Part shown: in pieces, positions 7,632 through 19,612 of the stretch | How the letters are laid out: each line of letters starts with the position of its first letter | Numbering within the stretch: the stretch's first letter is position 1 | Source of the DNA: a bacterium | Lineage (GTDB): Bacteria > SZUA-79 > Acidulodesulfobacterales > Acidulodesulfobacteraceae | NCBI GenBank assembly: GCA_021800805.1 | Contig: JAJYYR010000001.1 | Coordinates: forward strand, 434,001-498,000 | Direction of reading: 5' to 3' | Length of the DNA: 64,000 bases | The notes under the pieces: model-generated | Databases searched by the model: none | Seen by the model: the letters and a program-made list of their open reading frames with translations, nothing else | Told to the model about the DNA's origin: nothing | Program-made: the position numbers and the translations under genes

Positions 7632-10600
7632 GTTTTACCGATATATTCATAAAGAAACCTGTTCTTGCAATAGTCCTTAGCCTTATCATTTTAATTCTGG
7701 GCGCAAGGTCATTGTCGGAACTTTCCGTCAGGGAATATCCCAAAGTCGAGGATACTTTGGTTACCGTTCAGACGGCGTATCCGGGCGCCAGCGCAAATGT
7801 AGTGCAGGGTTTTATTACTATGCCTCTCGAAAGGGCAATCGCTTCTTCGGAAGGCATCGACTATATGACGTCTTCGAGCACTGAAGGCGTCAGCACTATT
7901 CAGGTTTTTATGAAATTAAATTATAACCCTAACGCCGCGCTTGCCGAGGTTCTTGCGCAGGTAAATTCCGTCCTTAACCAGCTTCCGAAACAGTCCCAGC
8001 TTCCCGTAATTACAAAAACGAGCGTGACGAATCTGGCTTATCTTTATCTGGCTTTTACGTCAAAATCGTTAAGTAGTTCGCAGATGACGGATTATCTGAC
8101 GAGAGCGGTTCAACCCAAAATTCAGTCTATAAGCGGAGTAGGTCAGGTAATGATTTACGGTAATAAGCAGTTTGGAATGAGAATATGGCTCAACCCGAAA
8201 AAAATGGCGGAATTTAACGTTACTCCCGTCGAAGTTTCTCAGGCGCTTGCGAACAATAACTATATATCTTCAAACGGATATACCAAAGGAAATTACATAC
8301 AAGTAAATATATCCGCAGATACTCTTTTAAACAGCGTCAAGCAATTTAAAAATTTAGTAGTAGCCAACGACGGCGGTACATTGATAAGAATAAAAGATAT
8401 AGGCACGGTCGAAATGGGTTCTATCAGTTACGACGCGGGCAATATAATGAACGGGGAGAAAGCCGTCGTTATGGGTATATTTACTACTCCGACCGCCAAC
8501 CCGCTGACGGTGGTTAAAAACATAAGAAAAATGCTTCCATCCTTGAAACAACAGCTTCCGGCGCATATAAAACTGAGGGTGGCATTCGACAGGACTGTTT
8601 TTATAAGCAGTTCCATTAACGAAGTCGTAAAAGCCGTAGTAGAAACTTTGATAATCGTTATTATAGTCATATTTCTGTTTCTCGGTTCGGCAAGAAGCGT
8701 AATAATTCCGGTAATAGCGATACCCCTTTCCATAATCGGCGATCTGTTTATAATGTATTACCTGCATTATTCGATAAACCTCCTGACCCTGCTTGCCATG
8801 GTTCTGGCCATCGGACTCGTCGTGGACGACGCGATTATCGTAGTCGAAAATGTCAGCAGGCATATCGAAGAAGGCAAAAAACCGGTAGAAGCCGCTCTTG
8901 TCGCCGCAAGGGAATTAGGCATTCCTATTATAGCTATGTCGATTACGCTCGTAGCGGTCTTTCTGCCTATCGGTTTTATGGGCGGGCTGACCGGAGCGCT
9001 GTTTACCGAATTTGCTTTTTCGCTGGCGGGCGCAGTCCTGATATCCGGCATTATAGCTTTGACGCTTTCCCCAATGTTGTCTTCCAAATTTCTTAAGGAA
9101 GATATGGGTAAAAAGGGTTTTACGCACTTTTTAGACGCATCTTTCGATAAAATTAAATCCATTTATTCCAAGATACTTCATAGCTTGCTTGATTATAAGC
9201 CGGTCGTAGCTTTAGTTATAATAGCCGTTTTGGTCAGCGCATATTTCCTATTCGTAACTACGAAAAGCGAACTTGCGCCTACCGAAGACCAGGGGGTTAT
9301 ATTCGTTATGGGGACGGCTTCGCCTACCTCCACTTTTAAAAACCTTAACGTTTATGCAAAACAGATGAGCGGCATATATTATTCTATTCCCGAAATGGAC
9401 AGGTATTTTATGGCGCTTGGGGTTTCGGGAAATAACAGCCTCATATCCGGTTTAATACTTAAACCGTGGGACGAGAGAAAAAAAACGCAGATGCAGTTAA
9501 CGCCGGTTCTCCAGCAGAAATTAAATTCGGTAACGGGATTAAAATTAGTTGCGTTTGCCCTGCCGAGCCTGCCCGGTTCGCAGGGTCTGCCGGTAGAGTT
9601 TGTCGTTAACTCGACGTCGAATTATGCCGAATTAAGGAGCGTAACCGACAGCCTTATGGGAAAAGCAATGCAGAGCGGCTTGTTTTTATATATGGACAGC
9701 GATCTCAAATACGATGAGCCGCAGTTAAAAATTTCCATAAACAAGAATAAAGCTCAGAGCATGGGAGTAAATATGCAGGAAATAGGAAACACTCTTTCGA
9801 CCATGCTCAGCGAAAATTACGTCAATTGGTTTGAATTGAACGGTTACAGCTACAAAGTCATACCTCAGGTTTTGCAGAAATACAGATTTACTCCGAATAT
9901 GTTGAAAAACTATTATATTCAGGCTTCAAACGGAAATATGGTTCCGCTGTCAAGCTTTATAAAGATTAAAACCGTAGTCGTGCCGGAATCCTTAAATCAG
10001 TTTAACCAGTTAAATTCCGTTACGGTATCCGCCGTTGCCAAGCCCGGCGTAACCATCGGTCAGGCGTTAAGTTATCTCGAAAATACTTCGAAGAACATAT
10101 TTCCTAAAGGGTTTTCATATAATTTTGCCGGACAGTCCCGCCAGTACGTTGAGGAAGGTTCGGCTATGATAGTAACTTTTTTCTTCTCGCTGATAATTAT
10201 ATATCTTATTCTTGCCGCCCTGTTCGACAGTTTCATAGACCCTGTTATTATTCTCATAAGCGTTCCTATGTCGCTAACCGGAGCATTGATATTTTTAAGC
10301 CTTGGTTTTGCGACTATTAATATTTATACCGAAGTGGGGCTTGTTACGCTTATCGGGCTTGTCAGCAAGCATGGAATACTTATTACTAAGTTTGCAAATG
10401 ATTTACAGAAAGAAGGTTTAGATAAACGCTCGGCTATAGAGCAGGCCTCAGCGATAAGGCTCAGACCGATACTTATGACCACCGCCGCAATGGTTTTCGG
10501 CGTCGTGCCTCTTTTAATCGCTACCGGAGCCGGAGCCGTCAGCAGGTTCGATATAGGTTTAGTTATAGCGGCGGGACTTGGAATAGGCACGTTCCTGACC

Positions 10601-10690
10601 ATATTTATAGTTCCGACGGTCTATATGTTTATAGGAAAGGATTTAAATAAAAATGAGGGAAACGGCGGCGCATCCGGTTTACTTTCTTAA
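7628..10690 (+). CDS. RND multidrug efflux transporter, AcrB/MexB (HAE-1) type
   Basis: Proton-driven inner-membrane pump of the tripartite efflux system. At 1020 residues it has the normal length, with twelve predicted membrane helices and two large periplasmic loops. The N-terminus (FIKKPVLAIVLSLIILILGA) is typical of the family. The proton-relay aspartates are present as D400-D401 in GLVVDDAIIVVEN, and the matching lysine as K914 in LVSKHGILIT. The variant SKHG instead of SKNA at this site places it in the MexF/AcrD-like breadth of the HAE-1 family rather than with heavy-metal pumps. Its 3' end overlaps the convergent permease gene by 12 bases. Confidence 0.94.
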   Translation: MSFTDIFIKKPVLAIVLSLIILILGARSLSELSVREYPKVEDTLVTVQTAYPGASANVVQGFITMPLERAIASSEGIDYMTSSSTEGVSTIQVFMKLNYNPNAALAEVLAQVNSVLNQLPKQSQLPVITKTSVTNLAYLYLAFTSKSLSSSQMTDYLTRAVQPKIQSISGVGQVMIYGNKQFGMRIWLNPKKMAEFNVTPVEVSQALANNNYISSNGYTKGNYIQVNISADTLLNSVKQFKNLVVANDGGTLIRIKDIGTVEMGSISYDAGNIMNGEKAVVMGIFTTPTANPLTVVKNIRKMLPSLKQQLPAHIKLRVAFDRTVFISSSINEVVKAVVETLIIVIIVIFLFLGSARSVIIPVIAIPLSIIGDLFIMYYLHYSINLLTLLAMVLAIGLVVDDAIIVVENVSRHIEEGKKPVEAALVAARELGIPIIAMSITLVAVFLPIGFMGGLTGALFTEFAFSLAGAVLISGIIALTLSPMLSSKFLKEDMGKKGFTHFLDASFDKIKSIYSKILHSLLDYKPVVALVIIAVLVSAYFLFVTTKSELAPTEDQGVIFVMGTASPTSTFKNLNVYAKQMSGIYYSIPEMDRYFMALGVSGNNSLISGLILKPWDERKKTQMQLTPVLQQKLNSVTGLKLVAFALPSLPGSQGLPVEFVVNSTSNYAELRSVTDSLMGKAMQSGLFLYMDSDLKYDEPQLKISINKNKAQSMGVNMQEIGNTLSTMLSENYVNWFELNGYSYKVIPQVLQKYRFTPNMLKNYYIQASNGNMVPLSSFIKIKTVVVPESLNQFNQLNSVTVSAVAKPGVTIGQALSYLENTSKNIFPKGFSYNFAGQSRQYVEEGSAMIVTFFFSLIIIYLILAALFDSFIDPVIILISVPMSLTGALIFLSLGFATINIYTEVGLVTLIGLVSKHGILITKFANDLQKEGLDKRSAIEQASAIRLRPILMTTAAMVFGVVPLLIATGAGAVSRFDIGLVIAAGLGIGTFLTIFIVPTVYMFIGKDLNKNEGNGGASGLLS

Positions 10691-11650
10691 CCGGGGATCT
10701 ACCATTGCATAAGCTATATCGGCTAAAAGGTTGCCGATAAGGGTAAGCGCCGCGCCTATTACCAATATTCCCATAATAGTCGGATAGTCGCGGGCAAGGA
10801 CGCTCTGATAAAAAAGTCTTCCCATTCCGTTTATGTCGAATATAGTTTCTATTATTACGCTTCCGCCGATAAGACCCGGAACGCTTAAGCCCAGTATAGT
10901 TATAAAAGGTATCAAAGCATTTTTCATTGCATGTTTATAAATGACCGTCCGCTCTTTTAATCCTTTTGCCCTTGCGGTGATAATATAATCCTGTCTGTAA
11001 ACTTCGAGCATATTGCCCTTTAAATACCTCGAAAGACCGGCGATTCCGCCAAATCCGGCGACGAACACCGGCATTATAAGATGTTTGGCAATATCGATTA
11101 TTTTTCCCTGCGGCGAAAGAAAATTATAGCCTATGGAAGTTATTCCGCCGATAGGTAAAATGTGCAAGTCTATTCCAAAAAATATAATAAGCAGGAGGGC
11201 GACCCAGAAAGAAGGCGCCGCAAATCCTATAAATACCAAAACCGTAGTAACTTTATCGAAAAGAGAATCGTGTTTTACCGCCGACAGCACCCCAAGCGGA
11301 ACGGAAAATAAAAATATGAATATCAGGGCAAAAGAATTGATAAGAATCGTGATGCCTATAGTTCTTCTAATTTCCGTTATTACCGGCTCATGATTTGCGG
11401 TAAACGAAACGCCGAAGTCGAGCGTGACTATTCTTTTAAGCCAGTCGAAATACTGCGTTAAAAGCGGTTTGTTCAAGCCGTACAGCCTTGTGAGCATAAG
11501 TCTCGAAGAAGCCGATACTCTTGGATTTAAACCTAATTGTTCCGTCAGGGGGTTTCCCGGGGCAAGATGAATAACAAAAAAAGATATTAACGTGATGCCT
11601 ATTAAAATAGGTATCATAAATAAAATTCTTTTGGCTATATATATTCCCAT
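10679..11650 (-). CDS. Peptide/nickel-type ABC transporter permease, DppB/OppB family
   Basis: Inner-membrane permease of a binding-protein-dependent importer for peptides or similar small molecules. The 323-residue protein shows the typical N-terminus IPILIGITLISFFVIHLAPG with the first membrane helix, the conserved PGNPLTEQLGLNPRVS loop, and the EAA loop TARAKGLKERTVIYKHAMKN near residue 225. It is complete. Oddly, its expected partner permease lies divergently 85 bases away rather than downstream in one operon, and no binding protein or ATPase gene is in the window. The substrate cannot be inferred. Confidence 0.9.
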   Translation of the reverse strand: MGIYIAKRILFMIPILIGITLISFFVIHLAPGNPLTEQLGLNPRVSASSRLMLTRLYGLNKPLLTQYFDWLKRIVTLDFGVSFTANHEPVITEIRRTIGITILINSFALIFIFLFSVPLGVLSAVKHDSLFDKVTTVLVFIGFAAPSFWVALLLIIFFGIDLHILPIGGITSIGYNFLSPQGKIIDIAKHLIMPVFVAGFGGIAGLSRYLKGNMLEVYRQDYIITARAKGLKERTVIYKHAMKNALIPFITILGLSVPGLIGGSVIIETIFDINGMGRLFYQSVLARDYPTIMGILVIGAALTLIGNLLADIAYAMVDPRLRK

Positions 11651-11735
11651 ATTAAGGCGCCTTTTTTATTTTATAAAAATATATTATATATTATAATATC
11701 CTTGAATTAATATTAAAATTTTATATCTTGAATTT

Positions 11736-12578
11736 ATGAATGAAATTATCAATGCCTTTAAAAAAAATAAACTTGCCCTGATTTCTTTGATTTTTATACT
11801 TCTTATTATAATTACGGCTATTTTTGCGCCGTATATAGCTCCCTATAATCCCGATAAAATCGACGTAAACGCAATTTTACAGCCGCCTAATCCGGTTCAT
11901 CTGCTTGGAACAGACCAGCTCGGAAGGGACATCCTGTCGAGGCTTATTTACGGCGGCAGGATTTCGATAGAAGTAGGTTTTATCGCAGTTTCGCTCTCTT
12001 TGCTAATCGGAATTCCTATCGGAGCTTATGCGGGCTATTACGGAGGCGTAACGGACAGCATCTTAATGAGATTCGTGGACATTATGCTCACATTCCCTTC
12101 TTTTTTCTTGATTCTTGCGATAAGCGCGATACTGAAGCCGTCTATTATTAATATAATGATAATTATAGGTTTGACTTCGTGGATGGGAATATCGAGGATT
12201 ATAAGGGCGGAATTTACGCAGAATAGGGAAAAAGACTATGTTCTTGCGGCAAAAGCGGCGGGAGCATCCGATTCGTATATTATGTTTTTTGAAATTTTGC
12301 CTAATACTATTGCGCCTATTTTAGTTTCGGCGACGCTCGGGGTGGCGGGCGCAATTCTTATACAGGCGTCGCTCGCCTTTCTCGGAATAGGCATAATGCC
12401 GCCGACGGCAAGCTGGGGAGGAATGTTGTCGAGGGGAAAAACTTATATAATGGTGGCATGGTGGCTTACTCTTTTCCCCGGAATAGCCATATTGCTGACC
12501 GTGCTTAGCTTTAATCTTATAGGGGAAGCCGTGAGAAATGCGTTAGATCCCAGATATTCTGCTGATAAGGGGCAGTAA
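11736..12578 (+). CDS. Peptide/nickel-type ABC transporter permease, DppC/OppC family
   Basis: Second permease of a Dpp/Opp-type importer, 280 residues. The first membrane helix is at about 12-32; LLGTDQLGRDILSRLIYGGR, the hallmark of DppC proteins, follows near residue 66; the EAA loop AKAAGASDSYIMFFEILPN is near 175. It is divergent from the DppB-like gene, from which it is separated by an A/T-rich 85-base region. The two presumably form a heterodimer whose ATPases and binding protein are encoded elsewhere. The ATG lacks a clear ribosome binding site. Confidence 0.9.
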   Translation: MNEIINAFKKNKLALISLIFILLIIITAIFAPYIAPYNPDKIDVNAILQPPNPVHLLGTDQLGRDILSRLIYGGRISIEVGFIAVSLSLLIGIPIGAYAGYYGGVTDSILMRFVDIMLTFPSFFLILAISAILKPSIINIMIIIGLTSWMGISRIIRAEFTQNREKDYVLAAKAAGASDSYIMFFEILPNTIAPILVSATLGVAGAILIQASLAFLGIGIMPPTASWGGMLSRGKTYIMVAWWLTLFPGIAILLTVLSFNLIGEAVRNALDPRYSADKGQ

Positions 12579-12601
12579 AAGTTTCATTTTTCTGCAAACA
12601 T

Positions 12602-12610
12602 TGGTATAAT
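12602..12610 (+). promoter_or_regulatory. Extended -10 promoter upstream of the BamE-like lipoprotein gene
   Basis: TGGTATAAT at 12602-12610 matches the extended -10 consensus TGNTATAAT and lies 40 bases before the start of the next gene. AAGGGG about 12 bases before that start may serve as the ribosome binding site. Confidence 0.45.
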
Positions 12611-12650
12611 AATTTTTTAGGAAAATTTAACTTAAGGGGCAATAACTATT

Positions 12651-13049
12651 ATGAAAAAGATCATTATATTTTTTTCGATTATTTTTATTTCAGGCGTTTT
12701 ATTAACCGGATGCGCCACGACGCGTAATATGCAGGGCAAGCCTATTATGTCTGCAAACGTCGGTAAAATAATAAACGGGGCTACCACCGAAGCGCAAATC
12801 GTTTCTATGTTCGGTCCGCCTTATTCTATAGAAAAAAATCCGTTAACGCCGGGTACGGTTACTTATAAGTATAGATTTAAATACAAAAAATACGTGCATC
12901 TGGGAAACGAAATACTAACTACGTCCACCAGAAAATATAAACAGAAACTCAAAGTCGTCATAAAGAACGGAATAGTAATAAGCCACAGTTTTACTTCGAC
13001 GGGAAATACTTCGTTGAAAAAAATATTAAAAGAACATAACGGCTATTAA
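12651..13049 (+). CDS. Small lipoprotein with BamE/SmpA-OmlA-like domain
   Basis: A 132-residue lipoprotein: the signal peptide ends at LTGC (Cys21). The mature part contains VGKIINGATTEAQIVSMFGP, which fits the start of the BamE/SmpA-OmlA fold (an I-x-x-G-x-T helix followed by an FGPP turn), and then Tyr/Lys-rich beta strands (TVTYKYRFKYKKYV). BamE itself is a small subunit of the outer-membrane protein assembly machine, but this fold also occurs in other small lipoproteins. I therefore assign the fold, not the function. Located just before dapF. Confidence 0.7.
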   Translation: MKKIIIFFSIIFISGVLLTGCATTRNMQGKPIMSANVGKIINGATTEAQIVSMFGPPYSIEKNPLTPGTVTYKYRFKYKKYVHLGNEILTTSTRKYKQKLKVVIKNGIVISHSFTSTGNTSLKKILKEHNGY

Positions 13050-13076
13050 ATCAATTAAACAAATAAAATAAAAATC

Positions 13077-13964
13077 ATGAATATAAAATTTACGAAACTT
13101 CAAGGCGCCGGGAACGACTATCTTTATTTAGACGCAATAAACGATTTGCCTGCCTGCGTTTCGGACGATACGGATTTTTATAATGAGCTTGCCGTGAAAA
13201 TCAGCGACAGGCATTTCGGAGCAGGGTCGGACGGCATTATAATAATTTTGCCGCCTTCCCGCGGCGGCGAAGCCGATTTTCGTATGCGTATGTTTAACGC
13301 CGACGGTTCCGAAGGAGAAATGTGCGGAAACGGTATAAGATGCTTTGCGAAGTATGTATATGACCGACATCTTACGGATAAAAAAATTATAAACATAGAA
13401 ACTCTTGCGGGAATAAAGACCGTAGAAGTATTTTTAAACGAGGGGACGGGGACTGTAAAAGAAGCTGGAGTATTTATGGGGCTTCCGGAATTTAAAACCG
13501 AAAAAGTTCCCGCAATTTTTGAAAAACCGGAAATTATTAGCGAAAAAATAGACGCTGGAGGAAAAGAATTTGAAATATCGTGCGTTTCCATGGGAAACCC
13601 GCATTGCGCGGTATTCGTCGAAGACGTTAAAAATTTCGACGTGCATTGCTACGGTTCATTAATCGAAAATAATAAAATGTTTCCTAAAAGAATAAACGTC
13701 GAATTCGTTCAAACGGTGGACGATAAAAATGTGCTTGTAAGGACTTGGGAAAGAGGTTCCGGCGAAACTCTGGCATGCGGAACGGGGGCATGCGCCGTAT
13801 ATTCCATTATGAGAAAGACCGGAAAAATTAAGGAAAACGGTCTTAACGTAAATTTATACGGGGGGACGCTAAAAATATCGGGAGAGTTAAACGAAGGCGT
13901 TTATATGGTTGGACCCGCGGAAGAAGTTTTTACGGGATATTTCGATTTTGATTATAAAATTTAA
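13077..13964 (+). CDS. dapF: Diaminopimelate epimerase
   Basis: Converts LL- to meso-diaminopimelate, the last step before peptidoglycan cross-linking precursor and lysine synthesis. The two catalytic cysteines are visible as C83 in EMCGNGIRC and C234 in LACGTGAC, each in its signature. The N-terminus KLQGAGNDYLYLD is also typical. Its length of 295 residues is slightly above the usual 275-280, mostly from small insertions around residues 55-65 and 120-150. The start has no Shine-Dalgarno sequence; it follows a run of AAATAAAATAAAA. It precedes a cell-wall lytic transglycosylase gene by 12 bases. Confidence 0.96.
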   Translation: MNIKFTKLQGAGNDYLYLDAINDLPACVSDDTDFYNELAVKISDRHFGAGSDGIIIILPPSRGGEADFRMRMFNADGSEGEMCGNGIRCFAKYVYDRHLTDKKIINIETLAGIKTVEVFLNEGTGTVKEAGVFMGLPEFKTEKVPAIFEKPEIISEKIDAGGKEFEISCVSMGNPHCAVFVEDVKNFDVHCYGSLIENNKMFPKRINVEFVQTVDDKNVLVRTWERGSGETLACGTGACAVYSIMRKTGKIKENGLNVNLYGGTLKISGELNEGVYMVGPAEEVFTGYFDFDYKI

Positions 13965-13976
13965 TAATTTATTAAT

Positions 13977-16055
13977 ATGCGCAAGATTTTTTTAACCGTT
14001 ATTCTCGCTGCCGGTCTTGTTTTATGTAATTTAAACATCAGGGTATCTTATTCTTATTCTTCAACTCATCCTTCAGTTAATTTTTTAAGCAAAAATGCTT
14101 ATCCTTATTTAAACTTCGGAAACGAAGTTATTTTTAAAAAAGCCTACGATAATTATATGCGCGGCAGATATGAACCTTCGGCTGGGCAATTCTGGCTTTA
14201 TGCGTTAAAAGGCAGACTGCTGAGGAATTATGCCCTTTATTATCAAGGGTTATCCTTATTTAAGCTTAAAGAATACCGTAGAGCCGATTATGTTTTTTTA
14301 AAGCTCGCAAATTCATATCCAAAATTTGTTTTCTATAAAAACGCCGTATTTTATCTTGCGCTTTCCGAAGAGAAAATCGGCGGTTATTATCCGGAAATAT
14401 CTCATCTGCGCTACATAGTCGAACATTCCAAAAAATCGACCGTCCGTTCTTACGCTATGTTTAAAATATATAAGGCGTATCTGAAACTGAAAAATCACAA
14501 GCTTGCAGAGCGCTATTTACTGCAACTCTATATAGACTACCCTTATTTTTCCAAAATCCATAATATTAATTTCAAGGAAACCGCCTTGAGCGAACCTGAA
14601 AAAATCAAACGGGGAATCGATTTATATTATGATTCCAACTATGATAAATCCCTTGAGCTTTTAAAAAATATTTCAGGGACAAGCAAAGAGGGCAGAGAGG
14701 CGAGATTTATAATTTTAAAAGACCTAATGAAACTTAAAAATCCTGCTTTTTTAAAAAAAGCCGATATATGCTTAAACAAAGTTAAAGCAGGGAACTGCTA
14801 CCGATATTTCGGAGTTCGTAGATTAAGGATTTTAAATCTTAAAGTGCGTTACTATTATTATATTTTGCATAACCTGAAAGAAACTATGTTCCTTATCGGT
14901 AACATAGCCGATCATTACGGATTTTTATCAGAAAATACTATGAGAATATACAAAGCAATCGTATGGAGCGAGGCGCTAAAAGATTTAACAAGCGGAAAAA
15001 CGGTATCTGCCGCAAACAGCCTTAAATCTTTTTTGGCGGTGAACGATAAAGTTAATACGGGTAACGCAAAATTTCTTTTCTGGTACGGGGTTACTTTAGA
15101 AAAACTGGGGTATAAAAGCAGAGCTTCTTTTTATTTTAATATAATAAAAGGCTCAAGGCTTCTTAGATATTCTTATTACGGCGTAATGTCCTCGATTATG
15201 ATAAATAAGATAGACGGGGTAAGTAGAAAATATGTAAAAAATAAAAATGTCGGTTATATAGATAATTATTCCGGTAAAGGCGGCTATAATATTAATTATA
15301 AATATTCGGGGGTATTCAAAAAAATGCTGGAAACAGACCCTTATTTATATTTAACTTTCAAAAGATTTAAAGCTTTTTTAAATTTAAAATTATATTCCCT
15401 TTCAAACATCGAAATGCAAAGAATATATCCTCTTATTAAAAATATTAAAAATAAAAAGATAAGCGTCTTTTTTGCATATATGCTTTATAAAAATAGGGAT
15501 TACGGAGCGGCGGTTAATTTAACTTCAAATTTGATTTATAATTATAGGTATAAATCTTTGCTTTTAGACGGGGGGTTTCTGAAAATTCTTTATCCGCGTC
15601 CTTATTACGCCTATGTTGAAAAATATTCGTCCCGTTATAGTATTCCGGTAAACTTGATATATGGGGTAATGAGGCAGGAAAGCCTTTATAATCCCGTATG
15701 TTATTCGAGCGCAAGCGCTATAGGGCTGATGCAGATAATACCTTCGACCGGTTATTATATTGCAAGACGGACTGGATGCTATAACTTTAATCCTTCTATG
15801 CTTTATAGAAAAAATATAAATATAAGCTTCGGTTCGTATTATTTAAAAACGTTATTAAATCAATTCTATAATAGGAAGTATCTTGCAATCGCATCTTATA
15901 ACGCAGGTCCCGGAGCCGTTGCATATTGGAAGAATAATTTGTTAAAAAATTATGAAATGCCCCTGTTTATCGAGCTTATCCCGTTTAATCAGACAAGAAA
16001 TTACGTAAAAAGAGTTCTTGCTAATTATTACGTCTATAATTCGCTATATAAATAA
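13977..16055 (+). CDS. Soluble lytic murein transglycosylase (Slt70-like)
   Basis: Cleaves the glycan strands of peptidoglycan in the periplasm. An N-terminal signal/anchor helix (about residues 3-22) is followed by about 500 residues of short helical repeats (Tyr/Lys/Leu-rich, TPR-like) matching the superhelical ring of Slt70. The C-terminal catalytic SLT domain carries GVMRQESLYNP with the catalytic glutamate E568, then ASAIGLMQIIPSTG and AIASYNAGPGAV, all classical SLT motifs. The total of 692 residues is typical. It sits between dapF and ligA in a long co-directional run. Confidence 0.93.
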   Translation: MRKIFLTVILAAGLVLCNLNIRVSYSYSSTHPSVNFLSKNAYPYLNFGNEVIFKKAYDNYMRGRYEPSAGQFWLYALKGRLLRNYALYYQGLSLFKLKEYRRADYVFLKLANSYPKFVFYKNAVFYLALSEEKIGGYYPEISHLRYIVEHSKKSTVRSYAMFKIYKAYLKLKNHKLAERYLLQLYIDYPYFSKIHNINFKETALSEPEKIKRGIDLYYDSNYDKSLELLKNISGTSKEGREARFIILKDLMKLKNPAFLKKADICLNKVKAGNCYRYFGVRRLRILNLKVRYYYYILHNLKETMFLIGNIADHYGFLSENTMRIYKAIVWSEALKDLTSGKTVSAANSLKSFLAVNDKVNTGNAKFLFWYGVTLEKLGYKSRASFYFNIIKGSRLLRYSYYGVMSSIMINKIDGVSRKYVKNKNVGYIDNYSGKGGYNINYKYSGVFKKMLETDPYLYLTFKRFKAFLNLKLYSLSNIEMQRIYPLIKNIKNKKISVFFAYMLYKNRDYGAAVNLTSNLIYNYRYKSLLLDGGFLKILYPRPYYAYVEKYSSRYSIPVNLIYGVMRQESLYNPVCYSSASAIGLMQIIPSTGYYIARRTGCYNFNPSMLYRKNINISFGSYYLKTLLNQFYNRKYLAIASYNAGPGAVAYWKNNLLKNYEMPLFIELIPFNQTRNYVKRVLANYYVYNSLYK

Positions 16056-16067
16056 AAGAATAAATAA

Positions 16068-18116
<2,049 letters not shown>

Positions 18117-18148
18117 AATAATTTAAACATTTAATAAACGGGTGCATT

Positions 18149-19612
18149 ATGTCAAAGTTAAAAAATTTTGTAGATTTTAATGGCAGGAGGTTCAGAGGAT
18201 TAGGAATTTTCATTGCGTTTTTTATTTCCTTTTTAATTATATCCGGTATATTTTCGCAGGCATATGCATTGCTTGTCCCGAGGCTTACAAGAAATATTCC
18301 CGTGGGTAGTTTTCCTTTCGGCGTAGCTTTTTCTCCTAACGGCAATTATGCCCTTGTTTCTAATTCCGATAATGATACGGTTTCGGTAGTGAGCATGGCT
18401 ACCAAAGGCACGGTGGCATCCATTAAAGTCGGGTCTCATCCTACGGGGGTTGCCATAGCGCCTTCTTTGACCTTTGCTTACGTATGCAATACCGCTTCCG
18501 GAAACGTCAGCCTCTTAAATATGTCTACTCTTACCAAAGCTCTTAATATAAACACCGGCGGCAGTCCTGTAAACGTTGTTTTTTCATCGGATTCGAGGTA
18601 TGCTTTTGTTACCAATATCCATAACAACGAAGTCGATGTAATTAATACTATGCAAAATGCCGTAATTAAAAGAATAATGGTCGGAAAAAAACCGCAGGGA
18701 ATTGCCATATCTCCTAACGGGAAAATAATTATCGTAGCAAATGCCGGAGGTTCATCTGTTTCCGTAATTAACGCAGCCACTTTTTCCGTTATAAGAAATA
18801 TACATACCGGTAAAAATCCTACTTCTGTCGCATTTTCTCCTGATTCTGCTCCGGTTCGCTATATTTACGTATCTTCCGGCAAAGGAAACAAAATATATGT
18901 TTATAACGAGAAAGATTTTGCTCTTGTTAGAAAATTTAAAACTTTATCCGATCCGTCTTCTTTAGGTTTAACTCCGGACGGAATGATGCTTTTTGTGGTG
19001 AATTATCAAAATATGGCGCTGTCTATTTATAATGCCGTGCATTTTAATCATATAAAGACGATAAATTTACCGGCAGGTCCTATAAACGTTGCCGTTTCTC
19101 CGGACGGAAGCGTTGCTCTCGTAACGGTAACTTCGGCATCTAGCGCCGCTTTCATAAGGATTAAAAGGACAAACGCCTCATATGCCAGTATTGCTCCGGT
19201 TTCTCCGGTGGTAGTAGGAACGACGCCTGCTACGGCGGTTACTTCTCCGGTACAGGTTTCTCCCGCTACCCCCCAAACAATTCCGCCCCAAATAACGCCG
19301 AATGGATACGCTCCGGCATATGTTCCGTCCTCAAGCTACGTGTCTCAGCCTTTTGGTAAAGTAGCTACCGTTTATACAGGCAAGGGTCCTACTGCCGCCG
19401 CGGTTACTCCCGACGGAAGATATCTTTACGTAATAAATACGCAGGGCGCTACTTTAAGCATTATAGACGTTGCTAAAGCCGAAGTCGTTAAAACTATTAA
19501 AGTCGGCAGTTATCCGTCTGCCGTCAGAATTTCGCCGGACGGTCATTATTGTTTCGTCATTAATTCCGGCGCGGATACCGTAACTATAATTTCAACCGGC
19601 AATTACTATTGA
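18149..19612 (+). CDS. YVTN-type beta-propeller repeat protein, membrane-anchored or secreted
   Basis: A 487-residue protein with a membrane helix at about residues 18-37, probably a signal anchor or signal peptide, followed by about seven propeller blades carrying the YVTN pattern (SPNGNYALVSNSDNDTVSVV, then AYVCNTASGNVSLLNM, AFVTNIHNNEVDVINT and others). Residues about 345-400 form a Pro/Thr/Val-rich linker (for example PVQVSPATPQTIPPQITP) after which two more blades follow (YLYVINTQGATLSIIDV and CFVINSGADTVTIIS). Such proteins bind partners outside the cytoplasm; no enzyme activity is suggested. Its stop codon overlaps the TTG start of the next gene. Confidence 0.75.
   Translation: MSKLKNFVDFNGRRFRGLGIFIAFFISFLIISGIFSQAYALLVPRLTRNIPVGSFPFGVAFSPNGNYALVSNSDNDTVSVVSMATKGTVASIKVGSHPTGVAIAPSLTFAYVCNTASGNVSLLNMSTLTKALNINTGGSPVNVVFSSDSRYAFVTNIHNNEVDVINTMQNAVIKRIMVGKKPQGIAISPNGKIIIVANAGGSSVSVINAATFSVIRNIHTGKNPTSVAFSPDSAPVRYIYVSSGKGNKIYVYNEKDFALVRKFKTLSDPSSLGLTPDGMMLFVVNYQNMALSIYNAVHFNHIKTINLPAGPINVAVSPDGSVALVTVTSASSAAFIRIKRTNASYASIAPVSPVVVGTTPATAVTSPVQVSPATPQTIPPQITPNGYAPAYVPSSSYVSQPFGKVATVYTGKGPTAAAVTPDGRYLYVINTQGATLSIIDVAKAEVVKTIKVGSYPSAVRISPDGHYCFVINSGADTVTIISTGNYY

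Noticed and set aside
8354..8863. Long open frame of 169 codons antisense to the RND transporter gene
   Set aside because: It lies wholly within a clear coding sequence on the other strand, and its Tyr/His-rich translation is typical of a shadow frame.
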